Below, piece by piece: positions 7,088 to 16,535 of a stretch of 64,000 nucleotides of DNA (its first letter is position 1; each line of letters opens with the position of its first letter). The stretch is from positions 1 through 64,000 of the forward strand of contig JANOQN010000026.1 in NCBI GenBank assembly GCA_031422315.1, given 5' to 3'. The notes under the pieces are model-generated. The model made no database searches. It had not been told where the DNA came from and worked only from the letters and a program-made list of their open reading frames with translations. The stretch comes from JANNYA01 sp031422315 (GTDB lineage: Bacteria > Pseudomonadota > Gammaproteobacteria > Xanthomonadales > SZUA-5). A program made the translations under genes and the position numbers.

Positions 7088-9436
7088 GTGCCAGGCTCAA
7101 ACTCGGCGAGGAACTCAGAGAAGAACTCGCAAGTAGGCCCGGAAGTGCTGGCAGAGCTATTTGCTTCACAAACGCTGGGCGGTGAAACACGCCAGCAAAG
7201 TGCCGCACGCATCGGCGATGCGTTTGATTTGACGGATCCAGAGCAACGCAAGCTTGGGCGCTATGAGCTGATTGAAAAACTGGGCGAAGGTGGCATGGGC
7301 GTGGTGTTTCGCGCGCACGAGCCGGCCCTGAACCGGGATGTTGCGCTGAAAATTATCGGTGCCGGTATATGGGCAACTGCGCAATACCTTGCACGGTTTC
7401 GGATTGAAGCGCAGTCGGCCGCGAAGCTGTTTCACCCTGGCATCGTGCCGATTTTTGAAATCAATCAGGCCGATGACCTGATGTTTTTTACCATGGCGCT
7501 GATAGAAGGCGAGACGCTGGCGCAGCGCATCAAGCGTGACGGCGTGTTCGCCGACCAAAAAGCCGCAGCGCTAACACTAGGCTTGGCAGAAGCCGCGCAT
7601 TACGCGCACCAGCTTGGCGTGTTGCATTTGGATTTGAAACCGGCGAACGTGCTGATTGACGCGAAAGGCAGCGCTTACATTGCCGATTTCGGGCTTGCGC
7701 GCAGCGTGGACGAAGGCCAAGTCAATACCGAGCAGACAAGCGCTGGCACACCCGGTTACATGGCGCCAGAGCAAATAGATGCGCGGCGCGGCCCGCTAGA
7801 TCGACGCTCCGATGTGTATGGTTTGGGCGGCGTACTGTACGCCATGCTAATCGGACAGGCGCCACACGCAGCCGCCAGCAGCAAGGATTCGAAACAAGCC
7901 GCGCTGACGCAAGCCGTCAAGCTACATAAGCAGCTGCGCGCTGGAATTGCGCCTGCCAAAATTGCACCTGATCTAGCGGCGATTTGCGAAAAAGCACTGG
8001 CGCGCGATCCAGCGCAGCGATATGCAGATGCCAGCCTAATGGCCGAAGATTTGCGCAGCTTTTTAAGCCATCGGCCCGTGCTGGCTTTACACCGCAGCGC
8101 ACTGAGCCGATTTGCACTGTGGTGCAAGCGTGACGCCAAGCTTGCGGCGGCGCTGTCACTTTTGGGTGTTGCGCTGCTGGTTGGATTGGCGGCTTCACTC
8201 TATCAAGCGCAGGAAGCCAAACGCGCCGCATTGCGATCCCAAGTCGATGCCAGCAACGCGCGCAAGATGAGTAGCTTTCTAACTACGATGCTAAGCGCAG
8301 CAGATCCGGTAAAGCATCGCGGCAATCCACTCACAGCAGTGCAGCTGCTGGATCAGGCGCGCGACCGCATCGAAAACAATGAGTTTGCCGAGCAGCCCGA
8401 ACTCAACGCGGAGCTACACCTAGTGATGGCAAAATCCTATCGTGGGCAATCACGCATTGATGATTGTGTCGCGTTAGCAACGAACGCAAATGTGTTGGCA
8501 ACCAAAGCCCTAGCCGCTTCAGATGCGTCAAAAAATGGTCGCGAGCTATTGCTGCAAGCGCGGCTAACACAAGCCGATTGCATGATCCAAAAAAGTCAGC
8601 TGAATGAAGCAATCGTCCTGCTTGAGCAAAATATGTCGCAGTTTCAATATGACGCCGCCCTGGCGCTGCCGCTAATGGAATCCAGCATATTGCAAGCACG
8701 CGCGCTGTGGCTCAGCAGCCGCAGGCCAGCTGCGCGCAGGCTTATGGAAACGCTACTGCAAAATCCGGCTCCGCAGCAAATCGATGCCGTGCGGGTTTGG
8801 GCGCGCGCCCAATTTACGCTAGCGCGAATTTTAGATGAGGACGGCGAAAAGGACCCTGCGATTGGGCTCATGCAAGCTGGAATTGCTTCCACTATTGCCG
8901 CCGACGGTGCCGATGCGCCCGCAGTGCTGTCTGCACAAATTGAGCTAGGGCAACTGCAAATCATGCAAGCGTGCACCTCGCCACCGTGCCCGAGTGCGGA
9001 TACTCGCACCGGCTTTACGCTGATGGATCGCAGCATTGCTGACATGATGCGGGTGCTGGGCAAGGAGCACATCGCAGTGGCACTGGCGCTTAACAATCGC
9101 GGCGATGCTAGGCAAATGACCGGAGACGATCGTGCTGCGTTGGCGGACTATCAACTTGCAGGCGGAATTGCCGATCGCGTTAGCCTAAACTCGCGGTTCT
9201 CACTGAATTACCACTTTAGCGTGGCAGATAGTTTGCTGCGGCTTAGGCGCTTTGATGAAGCTGCATCGGCCTACCTAGAAGTAGAAAAGCGGTTAATAAC
9301 GGTGCAAGGCATGAACCCAGAAGCGCTGCAAGACTACCGAAACGATTTAGCGGCCGGCCGCTGCGGCATCCGCCGCAAAGATCCTCAGCGTGCGATTCGA
9401 TTTCGTACCAAAGCGAATTTAGTCGGCTGTGACTAG
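7088..9436 (+). CDS. Membrane Ser/Thr protein kinase with TPR-like C-terminus
   Basis: A 782-residue Hanks-type kinase. The catalytic domain spans about residues 60-330: glycine loop LGEGGMGVVF, lysine in VALKII, catalytic loop HLDLKPANV, ADFGLAR and the APE motif in GYMAPEQ. The catalytic loop reads HLD rather than HRD, so it is a non-RD kinase. One transmembrane segment follows at about 352-374 (LSLLGVALLVGLAASL), then a long helical region with TPR-like repeats and few clear consensus copies. The kinase faces the cytoplasm and the repeats are probably periplasmic. Start is GTG 7088 with no strong ribosome site. It may work with the ECF sigma factor at 4526-5197. Confidence 0.88.
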   Translation: MPGSNSARNSEKNSQVGPEVLAELFASQTLGGETRQQSAARIGDAFDLTDPEQRKLGRYELIEKLGEGGMGVVFRAHEPALNRDVALKIIGAGIWATAQYLARFRIEAQSAAKLFHPGIVPIFEINQADDLMFFTMALIEGETLAQRIKRDGVFADQKAAALTLGLAEAAHYAHQLGVLHLDLKPANVLIDAKGSAYIADFGLARSVDEGQVNTEQTSAGTPGYMAPEQIDARRGPLDRRSDVYGLGGVLYAMLIGQAPHAAASSKDSKQAALTQAVKLHKQLRAGIAPAKIAPDLAAICEKALARDPAQRYADASLMAEDLRSFLSHRPVLALHRSALSRFALWCKRDAKLAAALSLLGVALLVGLAASLYQAQEAKRAALRSQVDASNARKMSSFLTTMLSAADPVKHRGNPLTAVQLLDQARDRIENNEFAEQPELNAELHLVMAKSYRGQSRIDDCVALATNANVLATKALAASDASKNGRELLLQARLTQADCMIQKSQLNEAIVLLEQNMSQFQYDAALALPLMESSILQARALWLSSRRPAARRLMETLLQNPAPQQIDAVRVWARAQFTLARILDEDGEKDPAIGLMQAGIASTIAADGADAPAVLSAQIELGQLQIMQACTSPPCPSADTRTGFTLMDRSIADMMRVLGKEHIAVALALNNRGDARQMTGDDRAALADYQLAGGIADRVSLNSRFSLNYHFSVADSLLRLRRFDEAASAYLEVEKRLITVQGMNPEALQDYRNDLAAGRCGIRRKDPQRAIRFRTKANLVGCD

Positions 9437-9472
9437 CATTTTGCAGCATGCAAAAAGCCTTAAAGACAACCG

Positions 9473-9760
9473 CTAAAGCTCGCGCAATTCCAGCATAAGG
9501 GTCAAGATCGTCGCCGTGCGAATCTGATCGTCGGCTTCATTGTGCTTGGGTAAGCGCACGCCAACCGGGGCTATCAATGCGCGGCAACGGTGGCCGCGTA
9601 GTTGATTCAACAGTTTTGCACCAAGCACTGTTACCACGATTTGATGTCTAACTAAAGGCGGCGCCATCGCCGTTGCAACGCCATCTAGCAGCTCTCAGCG
9701 CTCATTTTCCGGCCAGCGCATATAGTCTGCATCGGTGAATTCGCGCGCGTTTCGCTTCAC
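9473..9760 (-). pseudogene. Truncated Uma2 (DUF820) family nuclease remnant
   Basis: Reading leftward from GTG at 9760 gives EFTDADYMRWPENER, then a TGA stop at 9695-9697, then ELLDGVATAMAPPLVRHQ and a further stretch with LIAPVGVRL. This matches the start of Uma2/DUF820 proteins, in which the stop position is normally Trp (PENERWELLDG). The frame ends at 9473 before the conserved PD acidic motif, so the gene has both an internal stop and a missing C-terminal half. It overlaps the 3' end of radA by a few bases. Confidence 0.65.
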
Positions 9761-11145
9761 TGCAAAATCTCTGCAATCGCATCCGATAACCACGACACCG
9801 GCACGATCACCATGCCGCCAAGCTGGGCGTTTTTGCCAGCGCTGTATTTGCCGAGATTGGCTTTCGGCACGATGGCGCGCTCAAAGCCTTGGCTGGCAGC
9901 TTCTTTGAGCCGATCTTCACCATTGGGCACCGGGCGAATTTCCCCTGCCAGACCGATTTCGCCAAAGGCAATCGTGCGCACGCTGCTGGCGCGATCGCGA
10001 AAGCTAGAAAGTACGGCCAGCAGCACGGGTAAATCTGCGGCAGTTTCGGTAGCGCGAATACCGCCAACAATATTGACGAACACGTCCTGATCGTAGACCG
10101 CAATGCCGCCATGCCGATGCAACACGGCGAGCAGCATGGCCAGTCGATTGCCGTCAAAACCCACCGCAACCCGGCGCGGATTCGGCATTGGGCTCGAATC
10201 CACCAGCGCCTGCACTTCCACTAGCAGTGGCCTGGTGCCTTCACGAGTGACCATCACTAAGCTGCCTGGGCGCTGCTCAATCGGCCCGGATAGAAAAATC
10301 GCGCTCGGGTTGCTGACCTCTTTTAGCCCTTTTTCGGTCATCGCGAACACGCCAATCTCATTGACCGCGCCAAAGCGATTTTTAAACGCGCGCAAGATGC
10401 GATAGCGCGAACCGGATTCGCCTTCAAAATACAAAACGGCATCAACGATATGTTCCAGTACGCGCGGGCCGGCAATCCCGCCTTCTTTAGTGACGTGGCC
10501 GACCAAAAACACCGCCGTGCCGCGCGCTTTGGCGTACTGCGTTAGCCGTGCAGCGCATTCGCGCACTTGCCCGACCGAACCGGGCGCGGAGCTAAGCTCA
10601 CTCATATGCAGCGTTTGAATGGAATCAGCGACTAAGATTTCCGGCTGCTCGGTCTCAGCGGTGGCGAGCACGGTTTCTAACACGGTTTCGGTCAAAACGC
10701 GCACGCCTTTGGTTGGCAGTCCCAAACGTTCGGCGCGTGATTTTATCTGCGCCACCGATTCTTCACCGCTGACGTACAAAACCCGTTTACCGCTGTGGGC
10801 AAATTGCGCTAAGCACTGTAGCAGCAAGGTTGACTTACCAATGCCCGGATCGCCGCCAATTAGCACCACTGAGCCGCCGACGAGTCCGCCACCGAGTACG
10901 CGATCTAACTCAGCCATGCCGGTGAGAATACGGGTTTCGGATTGCACCTGGGCTTGGCTGAGATCGGAAACCTGCGCGCTCAGGCCGCCGGCGTAGCCCG
11001 ATTTGAGAGTCCTGCTCGATGCACTAGATGGCTGAATTTGCTCCTCCATCGTGTTCCAAGCCTGGCAATCCGGGCACTGTCCGATCCAGCGCGGGCTGCT
11101 GGAGCCGCATTCGCGACAAACAAATTGCGTCTTTACCTTTGCCAT
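9757..11145 (-). CDS. radA: DNA repair protein RadA
   Basis: A 462-residue RecA-like ATPase that drives branch migration in recombinational repair. The N-terminal zinc finger has four Cys at about residues 10, 13, 24 and 27 (FVCRECG ... GQCPDC). Walker A GGDPGIGKST is at 97-106, the RadA-specific KNRFG motif is present (FKNRFGAVNEIGVF), and the C-terminal Lon-like domain carries VFVNIVGG and FGEIGLAGEIRPV. The start is ATG 11145, giving MAKVKTQFVC as in the family; a longer frame upstream adds nine untypical residues. The length is normal. Confidence 0.97.
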   Translation of the reverse strand: MAKVKTQFVCRECGSSSPRWIGQCPDCQAWNTMEEQIQPSSASSRTLKSGYAGGLSAQVSDLSQAQVQSETRILTGMAELDRVLGGGLVGGSVVLIGGDPGIGKSTLLLQCLAQFAHSGKRVLYVSGEESVAQIKSRAERLGLPTKGVRVLTETVLETVLATAETEQPEILVADSIQTLHMSELSSAPGSVGQVRECAARLTQYAKARGTAVFLVGHVTKEGGIAGPRVLEHIVDAVLYFEGESGSRYRILRAFKNRFGAVNEIGVFAMTEKGLKEVSNPSAIFLSGPIEQRPGSLVMVTREGTRPLLVEVQALVDSSPMPNPRRVAVGFDGNRLAMLLAVLHRHGGIAVYDQDVFVNIVGGIRATETAADLPVLLAVLSSFRDRASSVRTIAFGEIGLAGEIRPVPNGEDRLKEAASQGFERAIVPKANLGKYSAGKNAQLGGMVIVPVSWLSDAIAEILQ

Positions 11146-11223
11146 ATTACTTTTGCCATGAACGAGATTCACTCTGTAGGTTTGCAGGTTAAGCGCTTTA
11201 CGTTAGCATTCTCCGCTCAGTTC

Positions 11224-11313
<90 letters not shown>

Positions 11314-11410
11314 AAATTTTGACGCCAACCCACGCTCATTTTTTTCAATGCAACTCACAAATTGCAAAACGGCATTATCTCGAATGCGGGCACAGAGATC
11401 TGTTCGGGTA

Positions 11411-11565
11411 TTAAGTTAGCGCATGGAAGTAGCACCACGACAGCGTCCACGCTTCGGAAGGCTCGACAATCCACTTGCCATCGCGCAGCTTTATAACCAG
11501 CGAAGTTCTTGAAAAATACCCAGCGCCAGCGCAAGGTCTCGGCTCTATCGAGATCTAATCGGGCG
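11411..11565 (-). pseudogene. Possible decayed coding fragment
   Basis: Leftward translation gives a protein-like end, VIKLRDGKWIVEPSEAWTLS then WCYFHALT and a stop at 11411-11413. Upstream, the good frame seems to shift, with ETLRWRWVFFKNFAG in another frame. There is no start codon or ribosome site. It looks like the frameshifted C-terminus of a lost gene, but the family is unknown. The remaining 11314-11410 shows nothing recognisable. Confidence 0.3.
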
Positions 11566-12054
11566 TCACTCGCTCGGGGCCGGAGACCTTATCGCCACAA
11601 AACGCGCATCCATGCGCAGCGCGCTCACGGCCCCACCCTGCGCATGAACGGTCATGGCATCGGCGTGCGGCAGTGCGGCGGCTTTGCCTTTGGCGGCAAA
11701 ATTGGCATCAAATTCAGCAAGTGCTTCGGGTGTTAGCGTTGCAATCACTTCAAAATCGCCCCAGATCGGCGCGGTGTAAAGCAGCTTTGAGGTGTGTACG
11801 TAAATATCGGCAGGGCAGTTCTGTTCCCAGGTGTGGACGCGCAGTAGGCTCCAGCAGGCGAGCGTCAGCAAGCTGGCTAAACTTCCGCCGAATGCGCAGC
11901 CTTTGTCGTTGATGTTCGGGGCTAACGGTGCGAAGAAAACGACTTGAAGCGGTGTGGCTAACCGCACTTCAAGCGCTAGCGCGCGCACCAGCGGAATATC
12001 TTCATACAGTGTGGTTTGCAGGCGCTTGGCAATGTTGGTTTGTTGAATGCTCAT
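11566..12054 (-). CDS. YiiD C-terminal-type putative thioesterase
   Basis: A 162-residue hotdog-fold protein of the YiiD_C family. The family hallmarks are visible: an N-terminal TTLYEDIPLVRALALEV, the strand VVFFAPLAPNINDKGCAFGG, and the core helix SLASLLTLACWSLL. Members are putative acyl-CoA/ACP thioesterases with no settled substrate. Its ATG overlaps the end of kynA (ATGA), so the two are co-transcribed. A direct role in kynurenine metabolism is not known. Confidence 0.8.
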   Translation of the reverse strand: MSIQQTNIAKRLQTTLYEDIPLVRALALEVRLATPLQVVFFAPLAPNINDKGCAFGGSLASLLTLACWSLLRVHTWEQNCPADIYVHTSKLLYTAPIWGDFEVIATLTPEALAEFDANFAAKGKAAALPHADAMTVHAQGGAVSALRMDARFVAIRSPAPSE

Positions 12055-12905
12055 ACAGGTGCGCCGATCAGCGTGCGCACTTCCAATAATTCAGGGAAGA
12101 AATACAGTTCTAACGCCTGCTTTAAAAAGCCAACGCCAGATGATCCACCAGTGCCGCGCTTATAGCCAATAATGCGTTCGACCGTTTTCATATGGCGAAA
12201 GCGCCACATTTGAAACGATTGTTCCAAATCCACCAGCTGTTCGCACCAGTGATAGGCATCCCAGTGTTTGCTGGGCTCATCGTAAATGCGCTTGAATACC
12301 GGCAGCAACTCCGGGGTACTGACGTGTGCTTGGGTGAAATCGCGCTGCAAGCAAGCTGCGGGAATGGCGTGCCCACAGCGCGCCAAGTAAGCCAGAAACT
12401 CATCGTACAAGCTTGGTGCGTGCAGCAATTTTGCCAGCTCCGCCTGCTGCTCAGGCACATGATTAAACACCTTCAGCATGTCGGCATTTTTATTGCCGAG
12501 CAAAAACTCAATGCTGCGATATTGCAGAGATTGAAAACCGCTGGCCGGGCCGAGCACATTTCGAAACTGCGCGTATTCGCTCGGTGTAAGGGTTTCTAGC
12601 ACGGCCCACTGTTCAAACAGCTGGCGCTGAATATGCTTGACTCTGGCCAGCACCTTCAAGCCTAAATCACAGCGATCGGCGCGCAGCGCCGCAATCGCCA
12701 GTTTAAGCTCATGAATTACCAGCTTCATCCACAGCTCGCTCGTCTGATGCTGGATGATAAACAGCATTTCGTCGTGATTATCTGGGTCACTCAGCGGGTC
12801 TTGCGCGGCGAGTAATAAATCCAAACGCAGATAGCGCTCGTAGGTCATGCGCTCTTTCAGATCTAAATGCAGGCCCTGATCTAACGGGCGCTGGTTCGAA
12901 TTCAC
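12051..12905 (-). CDS. kynA: Tryptophan 2,3-dioxygenase
   Basis: A 284-residue heme dioxygenase converting L-tryptophan to N-formylkynurenine, the first step of the kynurenine route. Family signatures include FIIQHQTSELWMKL (about 49-62), FGLGPASGFQS-like NVLGPASGFQSLQYR (116-130), the heme-ligand His at about 238 in MWRFRHMKTVERIIG, and GTGGSSGVGFL that orders over the substrate. The length equals that of bacterial TDO. Start GTG 12905 lies 6 bp after the DUF3299 stop. Other kynurenine genes (kynB, kynU) are not in the window. Confidence 0.97.
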   Translation of the reverse strand: MNSNQRPLDQGLHLDLKERMTYERYLRLDLLLAAQDPLSDPDNHDEMLFIIQHQTSELWMKLVIHELKLAIAALRADRCDLGLKVLARVKHIQRQLFEQWAVLETLTPSEYAQFRNVLGPASGFQSLQYRSIEFLLGNKNADMLKVFNHVPEQQAELAKLLHAPSLYDEFLAYLARCGHAIPAACLQRDFTQAHVSTPELLPVFKRIYDEPSKHWDAYHWCEQLVDLEQSFQMWRFRHMKTVERIIGYKRGTGGSSGVGFLKQALELYFFPELLEVRTLIGAPV

Positions 12906-12911
12906 CGCCAG

Positions 12912-13409
12912 CTATTCGTAAAGTTTGACGGAATCGGCGCTCATGGTGTACGCCGTAGCTGCAATCTCGTTATTAAAACGCGCAACTTTCAACGTGCCTT
13001 CAATCCAGTAGGCGTTGAACATATCTACCGTAGGCCCGGGCTTGCTGAGCTTGACGAAAATAATATTGTTCGGCGGCGGCGGCGGCACGTGTACGCAGGC
13101 ACCAAAATAGGGCACCAGGAAAAATTCGGTAACCAAACCGGCGTCGTTTTGCTCAATCGGTACGATATACCCAGCCATTTTAACGCGTTTACCGTCCATG
13201 CCCGGCACCGTTTCAAAGCTGCCCTGCTGCTCGCCTTTTGCGACATGATCGACCGGCGCACTCTGCGCATCCATCAGCGCTTCCACCTCAGCTTTGGGCA
13301 TCAGCTCCAGCCAGTCGAGCTCTTCGTAAGCAGTAGTTGCCGCGTTTAACACGCCGGCAATAAAAAAGCCCAGCGTAAGAGTCCATTTTTTCAAGGTCGT
13401 TTGTTTCAT
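12912..13409 (-). CDS. DUF3299 domain secreted protein
   Basis: A 165-residue protein with a signal peptide (MKQTTLKKWTLTLGFFIAGVLNAA). The mature part matches DUF3299: LDWLELMPKAEVEAL, VKMAGYIVPIE, FFLVPYFGACVHVPPPPPN and the ending AATAYTM. Homologues are periplasmic proteins often found beside ABC-type export genes; their function is not established. Here it sits between ftsH and kynA on one strand with gaps of 5 and 6 bp, so it is probably in the same transcript. Confidence 0.88.
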   Translation of the reverse strand: MKQTTLKKWTLTLGFFIAGVLNAATTAYEELDWLELMPKAEVEALMDAQSAPVDHVAKGEQQGSFETVPGMDGKRVKMAGYIVPIEQNDAGLVTEFFLVPYFGACVHVPPPPPNNIIFVKLSKPGPTVDMFNAYWIEGTLKVARFNNEIAATAYTMSADSVKLYE

Positions 13410-13414
13410 GTTCT

Positions 13415-15346
13415 TTATGTCGGAACCGGAATAGCGGGCTGCGGTGGCGGGGTAACGATGCCCGCACCTGGGCCAGGGCCGCTGGGATCATTCAAGTCAG
13501 CATCGGTCCAATCGCTGGGCGGGCCGGGCACTTGACCTAACATAATCGCGTCAATTTGCTTGACGTCAATGGTTTCGTACTTCATGAGCGCGGCAGCCAT
13601 CAAATGCAGTTTGTCGGTATGTTCGGTCAATATTTCCTGGGTGCGTTTGTAGCAGCGATCCACCAAGCCGCGCACTTCATCGTCCAACATGCGCGCTGTT
13701 TCTGGGGAAACAATGCGTGGGTTTGACATCGAGCGGCCGAGGAACACTTCTTGCTCATTTTCGCCGTAGGTCATAGGCCCTAAAGTGTTAGAAAAGCCCC
13801 ATTTGCTGACCATATTGCGAGCCAATTCGGTGGCGCGTTCAATATCGTTGCTGGCACCGGTGGTGACATTATCCGCACCGAAAATAATCTCCTCGGCAAT
13901 ACGACCGCCATACAGCGTGCAGAGTCTGCTTTCCAGCATGATGCGGGTTGAGGAATAGCGATCACCTTCAGGCAGGAACATGGTAACGCCGAGCGCGCGC
14001 CCGCGTGGAATGATGGTGACTTTATAAACCGGGTCGTGTTTGGGCACGATGCGCCCAACAATGGCGTGACCGGCTTCGTGATAGGCGGTGTTGCGCTTTT
14101 CTTCTTCGCTCATCACCATCGAGCGGCGTTCCGCGCCCATCATGATTTTGTCTTTGGCTTTTTCGAAGTGAATCATCATGACGTCTTTGGAGTTTTCCCG
14201 CGCAGCAAATAGCGCGGCTTCATTGACCAAATTAGCCAAATCAGCGCCGGAAAAGCCCGGCGTGCCACGCGCCAAGAAAGATGGTTTCACATCGTTATTG
14301 AGCGGCACTTTACGCATATGCACTTTCAGGACTTGTTCGCGGCCGCGCACATCGGGCAGCGCGACAATCACTTGGCGATCAAATCGACCTGGACGCAGCA
14401 AAGCTGGATCAAGCACGTCAGGGCGGTTGGTGGCGGCGATAATAATCACGCCTTCGGTGCCTTCAAAGCCGTCCATTTCCACCAGCAGTTGGTTCAAGGT
14501 TTGTTCGCGCTCGTCATTACCGCCACCGACGCCCGCACCGCGATGCCGGCCGACTGCGTCAATTTCATCGATAAAGATGATGCACGGCGCATGCTTTTTC
14601 GCCTGTTCAAACATGTCCCTCACACGGGACGCGCCGACGCCAACAAACATTTCAACGAAATCCGAACCGGAGATGGTAAAGAACGGCACTTTGGCCTCGC
14701 CAGCAATGGCGCGCGCGAGCAGCGTTTTACCCGTTCCTGGCTGGCCTACCATCAGTATGCCGCGCGGAATTTTGCCGCCTAAGCGTTGGAATTTGCCCGG
14801 ATCGCGCAGAAACTCGACCAGCTCTTTGACGTCGTCTTTCGCTTCTTCAACGCCCGCGACATCAGCAAACGTTACTTTGACTTGGTCTTCGCCTTGCAGC
14901 CGTGCGCGGCTCTTGCCGAAACTCATCGCGCCGCGACCACCACCGCCCGATTGCATTTGACGCATGATGAAAAGCCAAAAACCAATGATCAGCAGCACCG
15001 GCAATAGATTCATAAAGAGCCCGACGAAAGAAAATCCGGTCGAGGGCTTTTCGACTTCGAATTTGACGCCTTTTTCGATCAAATGATCTGGCAAGGTCAA
15101 GTGCAGTGGTGGCACGTTGACGGTTTTCTTGCCGCCATCTTGCGTTTCGTAGGTGATCCGCCGGCCGTCGTCAACCATGCGCGCTTTGAGTACGCGGGCC
15201 TGATCAACGTCTTGCATAAATTCGGAATAGGTGACTTCGCCGCTTGGCAACGTGCCCATATTTTCTGGCCCAAAGCTGCGCACCGCAACAAGCAGCACTA
15301 GCGCAATGACCACCCAAAGCACGATATTTCTGACTAAATCATTCAT
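13415..15346 (-). CDS. ftsH: ATP-dependent zinc metalloprotease FtsH
   Basis: A 643-residue inner-membrane AAA protease that degrades misfolded membrane proteins and regulators such as LpxC and sigma-32 in relatives. Transmembrane helices are at about 6-24 and 107-129 around a short periplasmic domain. Walker A GQPGTGKT is at 201-208, Walker B CIIFIDEID follows, the second region of homology is present, and the zinc site HEAGH is at 423-427. The start ATG 15346 has a clear AGGAGAT site. The tail is Pro/Gly-rich (GPGPGAGIVTPPPQP). It lies downstream of rlmE, the classic gammaproteobacterial order. Confidence 0.98.
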   Translation of the reverse strand: MNDLVRNIVLWVVIALVLLVAVRSFGPENMGTLPSGEVTYSEFMQDVDQARVLKARMVDDGRRITYETQDGGKKTVNVPPLHLTLPDHLIEKGVKFEVEKPSTGFSFVGLFMNLLPVLLIIGFWLFIMRQMQSGGGGRGAMSFGKSRARLQGEDQVKVTFADVAGVEEAKDDVKELVEFLRDPGKFQRLGGKIPRGILMVGQPGTGKTLLARAIAGEAKVPFFTISGSDFVEMFVGVGASRVRDMFEQAKKHAPCIIFIDEIDAVGRHRGAGVGGGNDEREQTLNQLLVEMDGFEGTEGVIIIAATNRPDVLDPALLRPGRFDRQVIVALPDVRGREQVLKVHMRKVPLNNDVKPSFLARGTPGFSGADLANLVNEAALFAARENSKDVMMIHFEKAKDKIMMGAERRSMVMSEEEKRNTAYHEAGHAIVGRIVPKHDPVYKVTIIPRGRALGVTMFLPEGDRYSSTRIMLESRLCTLYGGRIAEEIIFGADNVTTGASNDIERATELARNMVSKWGFSNTLGPMTYGENEQEVFLGRSMSNPRIVSPETARMLDDEVRGLVDRCYKRTQEILTEHTDKLHLMAAALMKYETIDVKQIDAIMLGQVPGPPSDWTDADLNDPSGPGPGAGIVTPPPQPAIPVPT

Positions 15347-15420
15347 TTCCGATCTCCTGTGCCGAATATTCCGGATATTCCGGGCACGCAATCGGCGTGC
15401 AATGCGTTGGTAGAACTCTA

Positions 15421-16041
15421 CTAGACCTTTTTGCCCGTCGCTACGACGTATACTTCGCGGCTACGTGCTCTTGACGCGGGCGGTTTGCGGATGTTTACTT
15501 TGGCGTAGCGCTTACGCAACGTTGCCAAGAAAATGTCGGTGCCAGACCCTTGAAACAGTTTAAATACAAAATCTCCACCCGGTTTGAGCCAGTTTTCTAC
15601 AAAATCGGCCGCCAGCTCTAATAAATACAGCGCCTTAGGTACATCGACGCCCGTTACACCACTCATGTTGGGGGCCATATCGCAGAGTACAAGATCGGCT
15701 TTATCGCCCGCCAATAGCGCTTCAAACTGGCTTAATACAGCGGCTTGGGTAAAGTCGCCCTGTAAAAATTCCACGCCTTCCAATGGCTCGATTGGCAAAA
15801 TGTCCGTCGCTACGACGCGGCCTTTGCCTTTTAACCAGCGCGCCGCAAGCTGCGACCAGCTACCTGGCGCTGCGCCTAGGTCGACAATAATCATGCCTGG
15901 ACGCAGCTTGATATCGCGCTCCAGCAGCGATTCCAGCTTGAACGCCGCGCGGGAACGCAGGCCTTGCGCATGCGCTTGCTTGACGTAGGTATCGGCAAAA
16001 TGTTCTTGCAACCAGCGGGTACTGCTCTTACTGCGGCTCAA
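15421..16041 (-). CDS. rlmE: 23S rRNA (uridine-2552-2'-O)-methyltransferase
   Basis: A 206-residue Rossmann methyltransferase. RSRAAFKLESLL, the SAM-binding GMIIVDLGAAPGSWSQ (about 49-64), DLVLCDMAPNMSGV (about 115-128) and the catalytic K-D-K-E residues place it in RlmE/FtsJ. It 2'-O-methylates U2552 in the A-loop during late 50S assembly. The start appears to be TTG 16041 (MSRSKSSTRWLQEHF); no in-frame ATG lies upstream. It is divergent from yhbY over 39 bp and upstream of ftsH. Confidence 0.95.
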   Translation of the reverse strand: MSRSKSSTRWLQEHFADTYVKQAHAQGLRSRAAFKLESLLERDIKLRPGMIIVDLGAAPGSWSQLAARWLKGKGRVVATDILPIEPLEGVEFLQGDFTQAAVLSQFEALLAGDKADLVLCDMAPNMSGVTGVDVPKALYLLELAADFVENWLKPGGDFVFKLFQGSGTDIFLATLRKRYAKVNIRKPPASRARSREVYVVATGKKV

Positions 16042-16080
16042 TGGTGATACTCTCTCGCAAAACTGACATTATGTACCGAC

Positions 16081-16377
16081 ATGCCGTTAAATCTTAATCA
16101 GCGCCGATATCTACGCGGACTTTCGCATTCTTTGCATCCTCTCGTCATGATTGGTGAAAAGGGCGTTACGCCTGGAACCATAAAAGAGCTCAATATTGCG
16201 CTCGAATCTCATGAATTAGTCAAAATCAGGCTCAGTGCGCCGGATCGAGACTCAAAGTCGCTGTGGCTCGGCGAATTGATCGGTGCCAGCCGCTCAGAAT
16301 TGGTTCAACAAATTGGCCATATTGCGACGGTTTATCGCAAGCATCCGAAAGAAGTGAAGATTCCGCTGCCGAAGTAG
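16081..16377 (+). CDS. yhbY: YhbY-type CRM-domain RNA-binding protein
   Basis: A 98-residue single CRM domain. The family pattern begins LNLNQRRYLRGLSHSLHPLV, then MIGEKGVTPGTIKELNIALESHELVKI, with the GxxG-like loop GEKG. E. coli YhbY associates with pre-50S particles. The divergent arrangement with rlmE, another 50S factor, is conserved in Gammaproteobacteria and suggests joint control from the short shared promoter region. Confidence 0.95.
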   Translation: MPLNLNQRRYLRGLSHSLHPLVMIGEKGVTPGTIKELNIALESHELVKIRLSAPDRDSKSLWLGELIGASRSELVQQIGHIATVYRKHPKEVKIPLPK

Positions 16378-16433
16378 GGCGTGTTTGCACTGATTTTCAG
16401 CGGTCATCCAGGTCACACTCGAAGTGTCGCATG

Positions 16434-16447
16434 TCGTCATTCCCGCG
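16434..16447 (+). repeat. REP-like half element TCGTCATTCCCGCG
   Basis: TCGTCATTCCCGCG at 16434-16447 is the reverse complement of the sequence around the hairpin at 32333-32356. Such TTCCCGC palindromes are common intergenic repeats in proteobacteria. Here only a degenerate stem (CCGCGTATGCGG) follows. Confidence 0.4.
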
Positions 16448-16535
16448 TATGCGGATCTAGAACAGGATGGTTTTTCAAGTTTTTTACCGACACTTTGCTA
16501 GCATCAGTCAACTTGCGCTTTTGACGAGCAAAATC

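Noticed and set aside
9439..9455. Inverted repeat TTTTGCA/TGCAAAA after the kinase gene
   Set aside because: The stem is short, AT-rich and lacks a T run, so I do not call it a terminator.
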